From the NCBI GenBank assembly GCA_904381285.1, contig CAJFII010000003.1, forward strand, positions 1 through 64,000: a DNA stretch of 64,000 bases, in the 5' to 3' direction. The first letter of the stretch is position 1. Each line of letters opens with the position of its first letter. Below are positions 35,856 through 45,125 of this stretch, piece by piece. Source of the DNA: an uncultured Clostridia bacterium. Lineage in GTDB: Bacteria > Bacillota > Clostridia > TANB77 > CAG-508. Under the pieces are notes generated by a model, which worked only from the letters and a program-made list of their open reading frames with translations, had not been told where the DNA came from and ran no database searches. Position numbers and translations under genes: made by a program.

Positions 35856-36623
35856 ATGTCAAGTATATTAAAAATTGATAAAGTAGAAAAATATTATGGT
35901 AGTAAATCAAGTTTAACAAAAGCTTTAAACAATTTATCATTTGAAGTAGATAAGGGAGAGTTTGTGGCTATAATGGGAGCATCAGGTTCAGGTAAGACTA
36001 CACTTTTAAATTGTATATCTACCATTGACAAAGTAACATCAGGACACATTTTCGTTGGAGGAGAAGATATTACCAAATTAAGAGGAAATGATTTAAACAA
36101 ATTTAGAAGGGAAAAATTAGGATTTATATTTCAAGATTTTAATTTATTAGATACATTGACTGCTTATGAAAATATATCTTTAGCACTTTCTATTCAAAAT
36201 AAGAGTGCAAAAGAAATTGAAAAAAGAGTGAATGATATAGCAAACAAGCTAGGAATAAAAGAGGTATTAAATAAATATCCATATCAAATGTCTGGAGGAC
36301 AAAAACAAAGAGTAGCATCAGCTAGAGCAATTATTACAGCTCCACAAATAGTTTTGGCAGATGAACCAACAGGTGCTTTAGACAGTAAATCCTCTAAGAT
36401 GTTGCTAGAAAGTTTTGAGTACTTGAATGAAAAACTAAACACAACAATTTTAATGGTCACTCATGATAGTTTTTGTGCTTCTTATGCTAGTAGAGTTATT
36501 TTTATTAAGGATGGTAAATTATTTAATGAAATTGTAAAAGGCAATAGCTCAAGAAAGGATTTCTTTGATAAAATCATTGATGTCGTAACCTTGCTTGGGG
36601 GTGAAGAAAATGACAACTATTAA
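35856..36623 (+). CDS. BceA-like ABC ATPase (module 1)
   Basis: A 255-residue ATPase: Walker A GASGSGKTTLLN (~41-52), Q-loop FQDFNLLD, signature MSGGQKQRVASARAI, Walker [15 protein letters not shown], switch histidine VTHDSF. The FQDFNLLDTLTAYENISL segment is typical of BceA/VraD/YxdL. It overlaps its permease gene by 14 bp. The family removes peptide antibiotics from lipid II-cycle targets and signals to the kinase. Confidence 0.95.
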   Translation: MSSILKIDKVEKYYGSKSSLTKALNNLSFEVDKGEFVAIMGASGSGKTTLLNCISTIDKVTSGHIFVGGEDITKLRGNDLNKFRREKLGFIFQDFNLLDTLTAYENISLALSIQNKSAKEIEKRVNDIANKLGIKEVLNKYPYQMSGGQKQRVASARAIITAPQIVLADEPTGALDSKSSKMLLESFEYLNEKLNTTILMVTHDSFCASYASRVIFIKDGKLFNEIVKGNSSRKDFFDKIIDVVTLLGGEENDNY

Positions 36624-38676
36624 ATTATCTTTTAGAAATATTAAGAAAAGTTTTAAAGATTATGCAATCTATTTCTTCACTTTGATATTAGGTGTAGCTA
36701 TATTTTATGTATTTAATAGTATTGAAAGTCAAACTGTGTTATTAGATGTAACCCAAAGTACTTATGATATTATAGATATGATGACAAATATGTTATCAGG
36801 AGCAAGTGTTTTTGTTGCTTTCATATTAGGTTTTTTAATTATATATGCAAGTAGATTTTTAATGAAAAGAAGAAACAAAGAATTTGGAATTTATATGTTA
36901 TTGGGAATGGGCAAAAGAAAAATATCTATGATATTATTTTTTGAAACAATTTTAATAGGAATTATTTCATTAGCTGTAGGATTAGGATTAGGAATAGCTT
37001 TATCACAACTTATGAGTATGTTAGTGGCCAATATGTTTGAAGCGGATATGACAAGATATGAATTTATATTTTCTAGTAGTGCTTGTATTAAAACATTGAT
37101 TTATTTTGGAATCATGTATGTAATTGTAATGTTATTTAATGCAATCAATGTTGGAAAATGCAAATTGATAGACTTAATACAAACAAGTAAAAAATCAGAA
37201 ACAGTTAAAATGAAAAATCCAATGATTTGTACGATTGTATTTATAGTTTCTGCAATAGCTCTAGGATATGCTTATTATATGGTAACAGGCGGAATAAATG
37301 AAACGATTAAAACTGCAGAAGATATTTTTAAACCTATCATTATTGGAGGAATATCAACATTTTTCATATTCTGGTCTTTGTCAGGTTTAATTCTAAAAAT
37401 AGTAATGAGTATGAAGAATTTATATGTAAAAGGACTTAATACATTTACATTGAGACAAGTGAGTAGCAAAATTAATACAACAGTATTTTCAATGACAATT
37501 ATATCATTAATGTTATTTGTAACAATATGTGTGTTATCAAGTGCGTTATCATTAAAGAATTCCATAAGTACAAACTTAGATGAACTTGCACCAGCGGATA
37601 TACAGCTATCAATAGCAGTCAAAGATGATGATGAGCTAAATCAGGGATATACCAAAAAACAAATTGAAAATTCTAAATTAGGTGTTAGAAAAACATTAGA
37701 AGCATTTAATTTTGATATTGATGCATATTTAAAAGAAAGTGTAGAGTATAATTCTTATAGAATGGATGATTTTACTTTTGGAGATTCATTAGGAGATAGT
37801 TTAGAGTATATAAAGAATAATTCAACCTCAATGATACCATATAATATGCCAGAAGAAATAATGACAATAAGTGATTATAATAAGGTTGCTAAATTTTATG
37901 GAAATGAAGAATATACATTAAATAAGGATGAATATATCATTATTGCAGACTACGATTCTATGGTTGCAATTAGAAATGTTGCATTAGAAGCGAATCAAGA
38001 ACTAACAATATTTGGACATACACTTAAACCTAAGTATAGTGAGTGTCAATATGGATTTACAGAAATGGCGGGTAACCATATAAATTCAGGAATTATAATT
38101 GTACCAGATGAAATTGTAAATGAACAATATATTAGTTTTAATTCTATAGTAGGAAATTATAATACAGATTCTTTAGATAAACAAAGAGAAATACAAGAAC
38201 AAATTAGAAAGTTAGTAAATAATCCACTTGCATCAGAGTATTGTTTACCAACTATAAATAGTAGAGTGGATATAAGTGAAGCAAGTATTGGATTGGGTGC
38301 ATTAGTAACATTTTTAGGATTATATTTGGGAGTTGTCTTTTTGATAGCGAGTGTTGCAATTTTGGCACTAAAAGAATTAACAGAAAGTACAGATAATAAA
38401 GAAAGATATAAAATGCTTAGAAAACTTGGAGCAGATGAAAAGATGATTAATAAATCATTATTCAGACAAATCGCAATATTCTTCATGTTCCCATTGATAG
38501 TTGCTATTATTCATTCAATATTTGGAATTACATTTTGTAGTTATATTATTTCAACTTTTGGAAACGAACAATTATTGCCATCCATTATTATGACAGCAAT
38601 ATTTATTGTGATTATATATGGAGGATATTTTTTAATTACTTATTTATGTAGTAAAAATATTATCAAGGAGAGATAA
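36610..38676 (+). CDS. BceB-like ABC permease (module 1)
   Basis: A 688-residue FtsX-superfamily permease with the Bce layout: ten helices and a ~200-residue extracellular domain (~330-540) between helices 7 and 8, which in the family determines peptide specificity. N-terminal signature SFRNIKKSFKDYAIYFFTL and KRRNKEFGIYMLLGMGKRKIS. GGGGGTG at 36597-36603 fits ATG 36610 better than the in-frame TTG at 36595. Confidence 0.95.
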   Translation: MTTIKLSFRNIKKSFKDYAIYFFTLILGVAIFYVFNSIESQTVLLDVTQSTYDIIDMMTNMLSGASVFVAFILGFLIIYASRFLMKRRNKEFGIYMLLGMGKRKISMILFFETILIGIISLAVGLGLGIALSQLMSMLVANMFEADMTRYEFIFSSSACIKTLIYFGIMYVIVMLFNAINVGKCKLIDLIQTSKKSETVKMKNPMICTIVFIVSAIALGYAYYMVTGGINETIKTAEDIFKPIIIGGISTFFIFWSLSGLILKIVMSMKNLYVKGLNTFTLRQVSSKINTTVFSMTIISLMLFVTICVLSSALSLKNSISTNLDELAPADIQLSIAVKDDDELNQGYTKKQIENSKLGVRKTLEAFNFDIDAYLKESVEYNSYRMDDFTFGDSLGDSLEYIKNNSTSMIPYNMPEEIMTISDYNKVAKFYGNEEYTLNKDEYIIIADYDSMVAIRNVALEANQELTIFGHTLKPKYSECQYGFTEMAGNHINSGIIIVPDEIVNEQYISFNSIVGNYNTDSLDKQREIQEQIRKLVNNPLASEYCLPTINSRVDISEASIGLGALVTFLGLYLGVVFLIASVAILALKELTESTDNKERYKMLRKLGADEKMINKSLFRQIAIFFMFPLIVAIIHSIFGITFCSYIISTFGNEQLLPSIIMTAIFIVIIYGGYFLITYLCSKNIIKER

Positions 38677-38708
38677 AATAAAAATTTTTTAGATATTTTT
38701 ATTGTATA

Positions 38709-38776
38709 GGAAAAATCGACTTTTATATTGGGCTCTCTATGGATTTTTCCGTATACAACAAGGTTAATTTACCTTG
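38709..38776. promoter_or_regulatory. Two inverted repeats after the module 1 permease
   Basis: GGAAAAATC / GATTTTTCC (38709-38717, 38742-38750) and the near-palindrome CAAGGTTAATTTACCTTG (38759-38776). The second could terminate a minus-strand remnant ending next to it. Confidence 0.4.
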
Positions 38777-38850
38777 ATACGTGCAATAATTCGATTTCGT
38801 TAACGTCCAATTTTCTTATTTCATAATCTTCTTTAACTGCTTTACAAAGT
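38777..38850 (-). pseudogene. Possible 3' remnant of a minus-strand gene
   Basis: On the minus strand a ~24-codon open stretch (KAVKEDYEIRKLDVNEIELL) ends in a stop next to a hairpin, with no start codon. Its charge pattern looks protein-like, but it is short; low confidence. Confidence 0.25.
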
Positions 38851-38869
38851 TATAATATAATAATATAAT
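38841..38869 (+). promoter_or_regulatory. Promoter of the flavin reductase gene
   Basis: TTTACA (38841-38846), 17-bp spacer, TATAAT (38864-38869), 23 bp before the start codon, with AAAGGAGG in between. Confidence 0.7.
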
Positions 38870-38892
38870 TTGGGTGTAAAGGAGGAATTTTT

Positions 38893-39459
38893 ATGAGAAA
38901 AAATATTAAAACTACAGAGGCAATATTTCCAATGCCAGTGCTAATGATTGCAACATACAATGAAGATGGAAGTGTGGACGTAATGAATGCAGCTTGGGGG
39001 ACTATGTTATCTCGAAATCAAGTAATACTTAATCTAACAGAAACACATAAAACTGTAAAAAATATCAAGGAAAGAAAGGCGTTTACTGTTAGCATAGCAG
39101 ATACAAAACATGTTGTTGAAGCAGATTACTTTGGAGTAGTTTCAGGAAATAATACACCTAATAAATTTGAAAATAGTGGGTTAACTAGTACAAAATCAGA
39201 AAATGTTGATGCACCAATTATAAATGAATTTCCAATTTGTCTTGAATGCGAATTTATAGAATATCAAGATGATGAATATGGTTGTGGAGTAGTTGGAAAA
39301 GTAGTAAATGTAACTGCAGATGAAAAAGTAATGAATGGAGACAATGTAGACATTTCATTAGTTGATGCTATAGCTTTTGATCCATATACTCATGGATATT
39401 ATAGAGTAGGTCAAAGAGTTGGAAATGCTTTTAAGGATGGCTTACAATTAAAAAAATAA
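38893..39459 (+). CDS. Flavin reductase family protein (FMN-binding)
   Basis: A 188-residue FMN-binding split-barrel protein of the flavoredoxin/flavin-reductase group, cytoplasmic, likely passing electrons from NAD(P)H to flavin or other acceptors. Typical segments: FPMPVLMIATYNEDGSVDVMNAAWG, MLSRNQVILNLTETHKTVKNI, and AFTVSIADTKHVVEADYFGVVSG (each a few residues around the FMN phosphate and ring contacts). Single-gene unit between its own promoter and a hairpin. A second, divergent member is encoded at 59.9 kb. Confidence 0.92.
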   Translation: MRKNIKTTEAIFPMPVLMIATYNEDGSVDVMNAAWGTMLSRNQVILNLTETHKTVKNIKERKAFTVSIADTKHVVEADYFGVVSGNNTPNKFENSGLTSTKSENVDAPIINEFPICLECEFIEYQDDEYGCGVVGKVVNVTADEKVMNGDNVDISLVDAIAFDPYTHGYYRVGQRVGNAFKDGLQLKK

Positions 39460-39480
39460 TATAATTGCCAGAATAAAAGG

Positions 39481-39512
39481 AAAGCAAGTAGTTGTTAATT
39501 ACTTGCTTTTAT
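39481..39512. terminator. Repeated hairpin/terminator element, copy 1
   Basis: AAAGCAAGTA...TACTTGCTTT stem. About 36 bp are identical to copy 3 at 50265; copy 2 (43203) has the same arms with a different loop. Confidence 0.75.
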
Positions 39513-39617
39513 GATATTATCTAGATAAATAGAGGGTATCCAGGAATTTTATAACAAAAAAATTTAAAAGGTTTTGCGATTTTTTGTAAGTTATATTAGG
39601 TAAATAGGAGAACGAAA

Positions 39618-40622
39618 ATGAAGAAAATATATATTATAACAGGAGCAAATGGTTTTTTAGGAAATAATATTGTAAGAAAATTAGAAAAATGTCAAGACAG
39701 TGAAATAAGGGCTTTGGTTTTGCCAAATGATAAACAAAAGACATTAGATGGTTTGAATTGCAAAATATATTATGGAGATGTAACAAAAAAAGAAACACTA
39801 AATGATATATTTGATATAAATGAAAACTCAGAAATTATTGTTATACATTGTGCAGCACTAGTTTATATAAAAAACAAACCAAATCCTGAAGTTTTCAGAA
39901 TCAATGTGGATGGAACAAAAAATATTGTTAATAAATGTTTAGAAACAAAAGCAAGACTTATATATGTAAATACTGTTCATTCAATTCCAGAGCCCAATGA
40001 TAACAGAAAGATTGTTGAAATAAAAAAATTTAATAAAGACTTAGTAAAAGGAATTTATGCTAAATCAAAAGCAGAGGCAGCAGAAATGGTTTTAAATTCT
40101 GTTAAAAATGATGGACTTAATGCAACTATTGTTCAGCCATCTGGTATTATTGGACCAGGTGACTATGGAATGACACATATAACAAGGTTAATATTAGAAC
40201 TTAGTAAACAAAAATTACCAGCCATTGTAAATGGTGGTTATGATTTTGTAGATGTGAGAGATGTTACAAATGGAATTGTATCAGCCATAGACAATGGAAA
40301 AGTAGGAGAATGTTATATTTTATCTAATAGATATGTAACAATTAAAGAAATGGCAGAAGAAATATGTAAATATATTGGTGTTAAAAAAATGCCTATTGTA
40401 TTACCTATTGCTTTAGTTAAAATAATTGCTCCTATTTGTGAGACTTATTATAATATAAGAAAGGAAGTTCCTTTATTTACTAAATATTCTTTGTATACGT
40501 TACAATCTAAATCGAATTTTAGTCATGAAAAAGCAACAAAAGAATTGGGGTATACTACTAGAAATTTGAATGAAACTATAGAGGATACAATAAAGTGGTT
40601 TATCAATTCAAATAGAATTTAA
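39618..40622 (+). CDS. NAD-dependent epimerase/dehydratase (extended SDR)
   Basis: A 334-residue Rossmann-fold enzyme. The NAD(P)-binding TGANGFLG is at ~8-15, a DVT motif at ~54, and the catalytic YAKSK (YxxxK) is near 146-150 with an upstream Ser in NTVHSIPE. The sequence resembles dihydroflavonol-4-reductase/3-beta-HSD-like SDRs (VQPSGIIGPGDYG). Substrate unknown; nucleotide sugars or small ketones are typical. SD AGGAG. Confidence 0.9.
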   Translation: MKKIYIITGANGFLGNNIVRKLEKCQDSEIRALVLPNDKQKTLDGLNCKIYYGDVTKKETLNDIFDINENSEIIVIHCAALVYIKNKPNPEVFRINVDGTKNIVNKCLETKARLIYVNTVHSIPEPNDNRKIVEIKKFNKDLVKGIYAKSKAEAAEMVLNSVKNDGLNATIVQPSGIIGPGDYGMTHITRLILELSKQKLPAIVNGGYDFVDVRDVTNGIVSAIDNGKVGECYILSNRYVTIKEMAEEICKYIGVKKMPIVLPIALVKIIAPICETYYNIRKEVPLFTKYSLYTLQSKSNFSHEKATKELGYTTRNLNETIEDTIKWFINSNRI

Positions 40623-40657
40623 ATTGATAGATATTTTGGATATGGAGAAAATAAAAA

Positions 40658-40912
40658 ATGTTTAATATTAAATTTATAGAAAAAGAAAATAAAGCAATAG
40701 CTTGTGATGAAGATAGAGAAATTGGCGAATGTGAGTTTATAGAATCTGGAAATACATGGAATATAATTCACACTGGAGTTGATGATAAATATCAAGGACA
40801 AGGCATTGCGAAAAAATTAGTGGAATGTGTTATTAAAAATGCAGAAATACGAAATAAAAAAATAATAGCCGATTGTTCATATGCTAAAAGAGTTATAGAA
40901 AAAATGAAATGA
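40658..40912 (+). CDS. Small GNAT-like N-acetyltransferase (YidJ/Gcn5_2 type)
   Basis: An 84-residue protein with the acetyl-CoA loop QGQGIAKKLVE (~46-56) and the C-terminal DCSYAKRVIEK typical of the short GNAT family PF14542. Complete for that family. It follows the SDR gene by 35 bp with SD GGAG, so probably co-transcribed. Confidence 0.88.
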   Translation: MFNIKFIEKENKAIACDEDREIGECEFIESGNTWNIIHTGVDDKYQGQGIAKKLVECVIKNAEIRNKKIIADCSYAKRVIEKMK

Positions 40913-40937
40913 AACCACATAAAGGAGGAGTATAAAT

Positions 40938-41144
40938 ATGTTAAAAAAACTGAAGATGAGTGCTGGATTAATAATTATTGGAGAAGTGCTATATTGGGCA
41001 TTATATTATTTTTCAAGTAATGATAATAGTGATTTTTCAGAATTTACTTCTGGTGTTTTGTTGGGAATTTCAGTTGGAATGAAAGTAATAGGAATTTTAC
41101 TATTACTATTCTTTATAGTTAACTACAAAAAGAATGAAAAGTAA
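40938..41144 (+). CDS. Small two-helix membrane protein
   Basis: A 68-residue protein with helices at ~8-28 (AGLIIIGEVLYWALYYF) and ~40-62 (LLGISVGMKVIGILLLLFFIV) joined by a polar turn. AAAGGAGGAG precedes the ATG. No family recognised. It lies 25 bp after the GNAT gene and ends before a terminator. Confidence 0.7.
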   Translation: MLKKLKMSAGLIIIGEVLYWALYYFSSNDNSDFSEFTSGVLLGISVGMKVIGILLLLFFIVNYKKNEK

Positions 41145-41163
41145 AATGAACAATATACAGAAG

Positions 41164-41193
41164 AGAACTACTAGAAAATAGTAGTTCTTTTTG
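41164..41193 (+). terminator. Terminator after the small membrane protein gene
   Basis: Stem AGAACTACTA / TAGTAGTTCT, 5-nt loop, T run. Confidence 0.85.
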
Positions 41194-41219
41194 TATTCAA
41201 AAATTTTTTATAAAATGTA

Positions 41220-41247
41220 TTGACATCATATCATAAAGTGTTATAAT
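41220..41247 (+). promoter_or_regulatory. Near-consensus promoter of the GntR/ABC operon
   Basis: TTGACA (41220-41225), 16-bp spacer, TATAAT (41242-41247) with extended TG. Such a strong promoter fits repression by the GntR protein encoded first. Confidence 0.8.
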
Positions 41248-41283
41248 AAGATTATAACAGATATAACAGTAAAGGAGGGAAAT

Positions 41284-41661
41284 ATGGATATAATTATTAG
41301 TAATAGTAGTGGAATTCCAATTTTCGAGCAAATAAAAGTAGCAATAAAGCAAGCTATTTTTTCAAATGAATTAAAAGAAGAAGATATGTTACCATCTGTA
41401 AGAAATTTAGCAAATGATTTAAAAATTAGTTTTTTAACAGTAAAAAGAGCCTATGATGAACTAGAAAAAGAAGGGTTTATAAAAACTGTACAAGGTAAGG
41501 GAAGTTTTGTTGCTCCCAAAAATCTAGAACTAATTAGAGAAGAAAAACTAAAGGAAATTCAAGATTATATAGAAAAGATTTATGATATTTCAAAAATATC
41601 AAATATTTCTGAAGAAGAAATTAAAGAATTATTTAAAATGATATTTGAGGGGGATTTTTAA
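41284..41661 (+). CDS. GntR-family regulator, YtrA subfamily
   Basis: A 125-residue GntR regulator: an N-terminal winged helix (IFEQIKVAIKQAIFSNELKEEDMLPSVRNLANDLKIS region, ~12-60) with the YtrA-type short C-terminal dimerisation helices, no effector domain. ATG at 41284 after AAAGGAGGG. It directly abuts the ATPase gene, the YtrA operon arrangement in which cell-wall antibiotics relieve repression. Confidence 0.92.
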   Translation: MDIIISNSSGIPIFEQIKVAIKQAIFSNELKEEDMLPSVRNLANDLKISFLTVKRAYDELEKEGFIKTVQGKGSFVAPKNLELIREEKLKEIQDYIEKIYDISKISNISEEEIKELFKMIFEGDF

Positions 41662-42519
41662 ATGGAAAATAATATTGAATTGCAAAATGTTTCAAAAAAG
41701 TATACTGGTTTTGAATTAAAAGACATTAATTTTGCTGTACCAGCAGGGTGTATTGTTGGATTAATTGGAGAAAACGGAGCAGGAAAAACAACAACTATAA
41801 AATCTATTTTAAATATTACCAATGCTACTGGAACAATCAAAATATTTGGAAAGGATAGTAAAGAAAATGAAAAGCAAATAAAAGAAGAAATTGGAGTAGT
41901 ATTAGATGATAGTTTTTTATCAGAATATTTAACTGCTAAACAAATAAATTCAATTATGAAGGATTTTTATAAGACCTGGGAAGAAAATAAATATATTGAT
42001 TTATTAAAACAATTTAATTTACCAGATAATAAACTTATAAAAGATTTTTCAAGTGGTATGAAAATGAAATTAAAAATTGCAACAGCCATATCCCATAATC
42101 CAAAACTATTAATATTAGATGAACCAACGAGTGGCTTAGATCCAGTTGTGAGAAATGAAATTTTAGATATTTTTAGAAAATACATAGAAGAAGATGAAAC
42201 AAGATCTATATTATTATCAACACATATTACAACAGACTTAGAACATATATCAGATTATATTGTATTTATTGAAAAAGGAAAGATGGTATTTAATTTGCCA
42301 ACAAATGAATTATTAGAAAACTATGGAATTGTAAAATGCAGTAAAGAAGATTTTTCAAGATTAGATGGAAAAGATTATATAAGATACAAAAAACAAAAAT
42401 ATCAGTATGAGGTTTTAACCAGCAATAGAGATAATATAAGGAAAAAATATAATATAACAACAATTGATAAGCCATCTATTGAAGATATAATGTTATTCTA
42501 TATTAAGGGGGAAAAATAA
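41662..42519 (+). CDS. ABC transporter ATP-binding protein (YtrB-like)
   Basis: A 285-residue ATPase: Walker A GENGAGKTTT (~36-45), variant signature FSSGMKMKLKIATAI, Walker B LLILDEPTSGLDP, switch histidine STHITTDLEHI. A ~75-residue C-terminal extension is typical of YtrB/YhcH-type. ATG starts directly after the GntR stop, with GGGGG upstream. Confidence 0.93.
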   Translation: MENNIELQNVSKKYTGFELKDINFAVPAGCIVGLIGENGAGKTTTIKSILNITNATGTIKIFGKDSKENEKQIKEEIGVVLDDSFLSEYLTAKQINSIMKDFYKTWEENKYIDLLKQFNLPDNKLIKDFSSGMKMKLKIATAISHNPKLLILDEPTSGLDPVVRNEILDIFRKYIEEDETRSILLSTHITTDLEHISDYIVFIEKGKMVFNLPTNELLENYGIVKCSKEDFSRLDGKDYIRYKKQKYQYEVLTSNRDNIRKKYNITTIDKPSIEDIMLFYIKGEK

Positions 42520-42521
42520 TT

Positions 42522-43196
42522 ATGATGAAGGAATTAATAAAAAAGGATTTATATAATTTAGCAAGTTATAAATCATCTTTAATAATAATGGTGTTATTTT
42601 GCGGAATTGCAATAATAGGAACAAAAGCAATTAATTTTGCACCAATTATAATATGTACAATAGTTGGAATGATTGCACTTTCTACATTTAGTTATGATGA
42701 AATATCAAAATCGAACAAATATCTTTTAACCCTACCTACAAATAAAAAAGAAATAGTGAAAGAAAAATTTATATTAGCAATAGGAGCAACTATTTTTGGT
42801 GGAATATTAGGATTATTACTAACCATAATAGTGATAAACGTAATGAATTATGTAAGACCAGAAAATATGATAAACATTGATTATGAAAGCTTAATTACTA
42901 CAACAATAGGTGGAATGTGGGGAATATCTTTAATACATGCAATACAAATTCCAAGTATATACAAATGGGGAGCAGAAAAAGGAAGAATCCAAATGTTTAT
43001 ATTGTTCTTTGCAATAATTGCAATAGTTGTTGGCATAGGATTTTTAATAGCAAAAGCTAATTTTAATATAGACATGGAAATATTAAAAGATTTTATAAAT
43101 AAATTCGGATTAATATTTTTAGTGGTACTTATGATAGTAATGTACTATGTATCATATAAGATTTCCTATAAAATATATAAAAATAAAGAGGAATAA
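42522..43196 (+). CDS. ABC-2 permease of the YtrA-type operon
   Basis: A 224-residue permease with six predicted helices (~20-36, 38-54, 82-108, 125-145, 158-180, 195-215). The segment YDEISKSNKYLLTLPTNKKEIVKEKF after helix 2 (positions ~55-80) marks the ABC2_membrane_2-type family of GntR-linked exporters. Two adjacent ATGs can serve as start. It ends just before a repeat hairpin. Confidence 0.9.
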   Translation: MMKELIKKDLYNLASYKSSLIIMVLFCGIAIIGTKAINFAPIIICTIVGMIALSTFSYDEISKSNKYLLTLPTNKKEIVKEKFILAIGATIFGGILGLLLTIIVINVMNYVRPENMINIDYESLITTTIGGMWGISLIHAIQIPSIYKWGAEKGRIQMFILFFAIIAIVVGIGFLIAKANFNIDMEILKDFINKFGLIFLVVLMIVMYYVSYKISYKIYKNKEE

Positions 43197-43202
43197 ATAT
43201 GT

Positions 43203-43234
43203 AAAGCAAGTAATTGGCAATTACTTGCTTTTTG
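43203..43234. terminator. Repeated hairpin/terminator element, copy 2
   Basis: AAAGCAAGTAATTG facing CAATTACTTGCTTT, 14-bp perfect arms followed by T residues. Confidence 0.8.
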
Positions 43235-43355
43235 TTTTATTATTTAGATGAATTAGATAGGGATTTGCTATAGGAGAATATATTAATTTATAAAAAAGGA
43301 AATAGAGCATGGATTCATTTTAGAATAGTAATAATGAAAATTAAGAAAAATTTAA

Positions 43356-43384
43356 TTGTTATTTTTTCTAATTATATATATAAT
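43356..43384 (+). promoter_or_regulatory. Promoter of the carboxypeptidase gene
   Basis: TTGTTA (43356-43361), 17-bp spacer, TATAAT (43379-43384), 20 bp before the start. Confidence 0.65.
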
Positions 43385-43404
43385 CTAGAAAAAGGAGATT
43401 AAAT

Positions 43405-44358
43405 ATGAGGTATGTCAATAAAAAGAAAAAAACAAAGTATATAATATTGTTTTTTTTAATCATAATAATGTTAGGAATAGTTTTTGTATCGTGGGTAATA
43501 AGACCTGAAAACTTTAGAGAGGTAAAAAAACAAATAAATAAGTTATTTTCTTTGAGCTTAACGGAAGATTCATATAATGCTAAGTCTCTTGTTTTAGTTG
43601 ATCTTTCAAATGACGAAAATTTTATTTCTAAAAGAGAAAATGAACAGCAAGTTCCGGCAAGTCTAGCAAAATTATTTGTTATTGATTATGCGACAACATT
43701 AACGAATTTAGATGATATAGTTTATGCTAATAATGAGGCAATTGCATTAACGAAGCAAGGGTCATCTGTTGCTAATATTAAAGAGAAGAAATATTATATT
43801 AATAATTTATTTGCTGCAATGTTAGTACCATCTGGAAATGATGCGGCATATGTATTAGCAGATTACTGTGGAAGTATTTTAGACCCAGAGCCTAAGACTT
43901 GCAAAGAAAATGTGAAAATTTTCATGGAAAATTTAAATAAATATTTGAAAGAACAAGGATATGAAGATACAATTTTGTACGATCCAAGTGGATTTGATAC
44001 AGAAGCGCGTACAACAGTATTAGACATTAAGAAAGTGGTAAAAAAATTACTAGAACATCAATGGTTTAGAAATATCATATCTCAAAACTTATATACTGCA
44101 ACTTTGCCAGATGGAAGTAGACAAACCTGGAAGAATACAAACATATTTCTTGATCCAAAATCAGAATATTATAATAAAAATGTAATTGGTATTAAAACAG
44201 GATCATTATCTGATGATTATAATTTAGTAGTCCTTTATGAAATGCACGGAAAAGAGTTTTTAATATGTAGCTTGGGTTCGGAATCAGATTCTTCTAGATA
44301 TGATGATGTAAGCTATATATTAAAAACAATAGATGAATCAGATTATTTAAAAAAATAA
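43405..44358 (+). CDS. D-alanyl-D-alanine carboxypeptidase (peptidase S11 family)
   Basis: A 317-residue membrane-anchored penicillin-binding protein that trims pentapeptide stems of peptidoglycan outside the cell. N-terminal anchor helix ~13-32. Catalytic motifs: SxxK in PASLAKLF (~86-91), SxN in VPSGNDAAY (~145), KTG in IKTGSLSDD (~268). The C-terminal beta domain of larger DacA proteins is absent. It lies between the YtrA-type operon and Bce module 2, consistent with a cell-wall stress locus. Confidence 0.93.
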   Translation: MRYVNKKKKTKYIILFFLIIIMLGIVFVSWVIRPENFREVKKQINKLFSLSLTEDSYNAKSLVLVDLSNDENFISKRENEQQVPASLAKLFVIDYATTLTNLDDIVYANNEAIALTKQGSSVANIKEKKYYINNLFAAMLVPSGNDAAYVLADYCGSILDPEPKTCKENVKIFMENLNKYLKEQGYEDTILYDPSGFDTEARTTVLDIKKVVKKLLEHQWFRNIISQNLYTATLPDGSRQTWKNTNIFLDPKSEYYNKNVIGIKTGSLSDDYNLVVLYEMHGKEFLICSLGSESDSSRYDDVSYILKTIDESDYLKK

Positions 44359-44392
44359 TTTAATAAAAAACTAATCTCTATATTTTGGTTTC

Positions 44393-44434
44393 TTACAAAA
44401 ATGTAATTTTTAAAACTAGAAAATATGATATAAT
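44393..44434 (+). promoter_or_regulatory. Promoter and Bce-type operator of the module 2 regulator operon
   Basis: TTACA-AAAA-TGTAA at 44393-44406 overlaps the -35 region; extended -10 TGA-TATAAT at 44429-44434. Suggests autoregulation by the response regulator. Confidence 0.6.
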
Positions 44435-44450
44435 AACTTTGGAGGTTAGC

Positions 44451-45125
44451 ATGATGCAAAAAATATTAATAGTAGAAGATGATAAAAAGATACGAAAAGA
44501 GTTAGAATCTTTTCTAAATAAAAACGGATTTACAGCAAAAGGATTAGAAAAATTTGATAATATAATACAAGATATATTAAATGAAAAAGCAGATTTGGTA
44601 TTATTAGACATTAATTTACCATATACAGATGGAGAATTTGTATGTAAAGAAGTAAGAAAAGTATCAAATGTACCAATAATAATGGTAACAAGTAGAGATA
44701 ATGAAATAGATGAATTAATAAGCCTAAATTATGGGGCAGACCAATATGTAACCAAACCATACAATATACAAATATTACTTGCAAAAATAACAGGTTTATT
44801 AAAAAGAAACCAAAATTCAGGAAGAAATCCAGAAAAAATTGATTGCAATGGATTTACATTAAATATAGCAGAAAGAGTTATTGAAAAGGACAATAAAAAA
44901 ATAGAACTTACGAAAAATGAATATAACATTTTATATTATTTAAGCACGCACAAAGAAAAAGTTGTATCTAGAGATGAAATAATGGACTATCTGTGGGAAA
45001 GTGAAGAATTTATTGATGACAACACGTTGAATGTAAATATTAAAAGATTAAGAACAAAACTAGAAGAATTAGGATTTATAGATAAAATAGAAACTAGGAG
45101 AGGACAAGGTTATTTATTAAAATGA
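44451..45125 (+). CDS. OmpR-family response regulator (Bce-type module 2)
   Basis: A ~224-residue response regulator: VEDD at ~8-11, phospho-Asp in LVLLDINLP, Lys in VTKPYNI, C-terminal winged helix (LTKNEYNILYYLSTHKEKVVSRDEIM). GGAGG at 44441-44445 serves ATG 44451 or 44454; an in-frame ATG at 44385 lies upstream of the promoter and is not used. It overlaps the kinase gene by 4 bp. Closely similar to the module 1 regulator, so the modules probably arose by duplication. Confidence 0.93.
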   Translation: MMQKILIVEDDKKIRKELESFLNKNGFTAKGLEKFDNIIQDILNEKADLVLLDINLPYTDGEFVCKEVRKVSNVPIIMVTSRDNEIDELISLNYGADQYVTKPYNIQILLAKITGLLKRNQNSGRNPEKIDCNGFTLNIAERVIEKDNKKIELTKNEYNILYYLSTHKEKVVSRDEIMDYLWESEEFIDDNTLNVNIKRLRTKLEELGFIDKIETRRGQGYLLK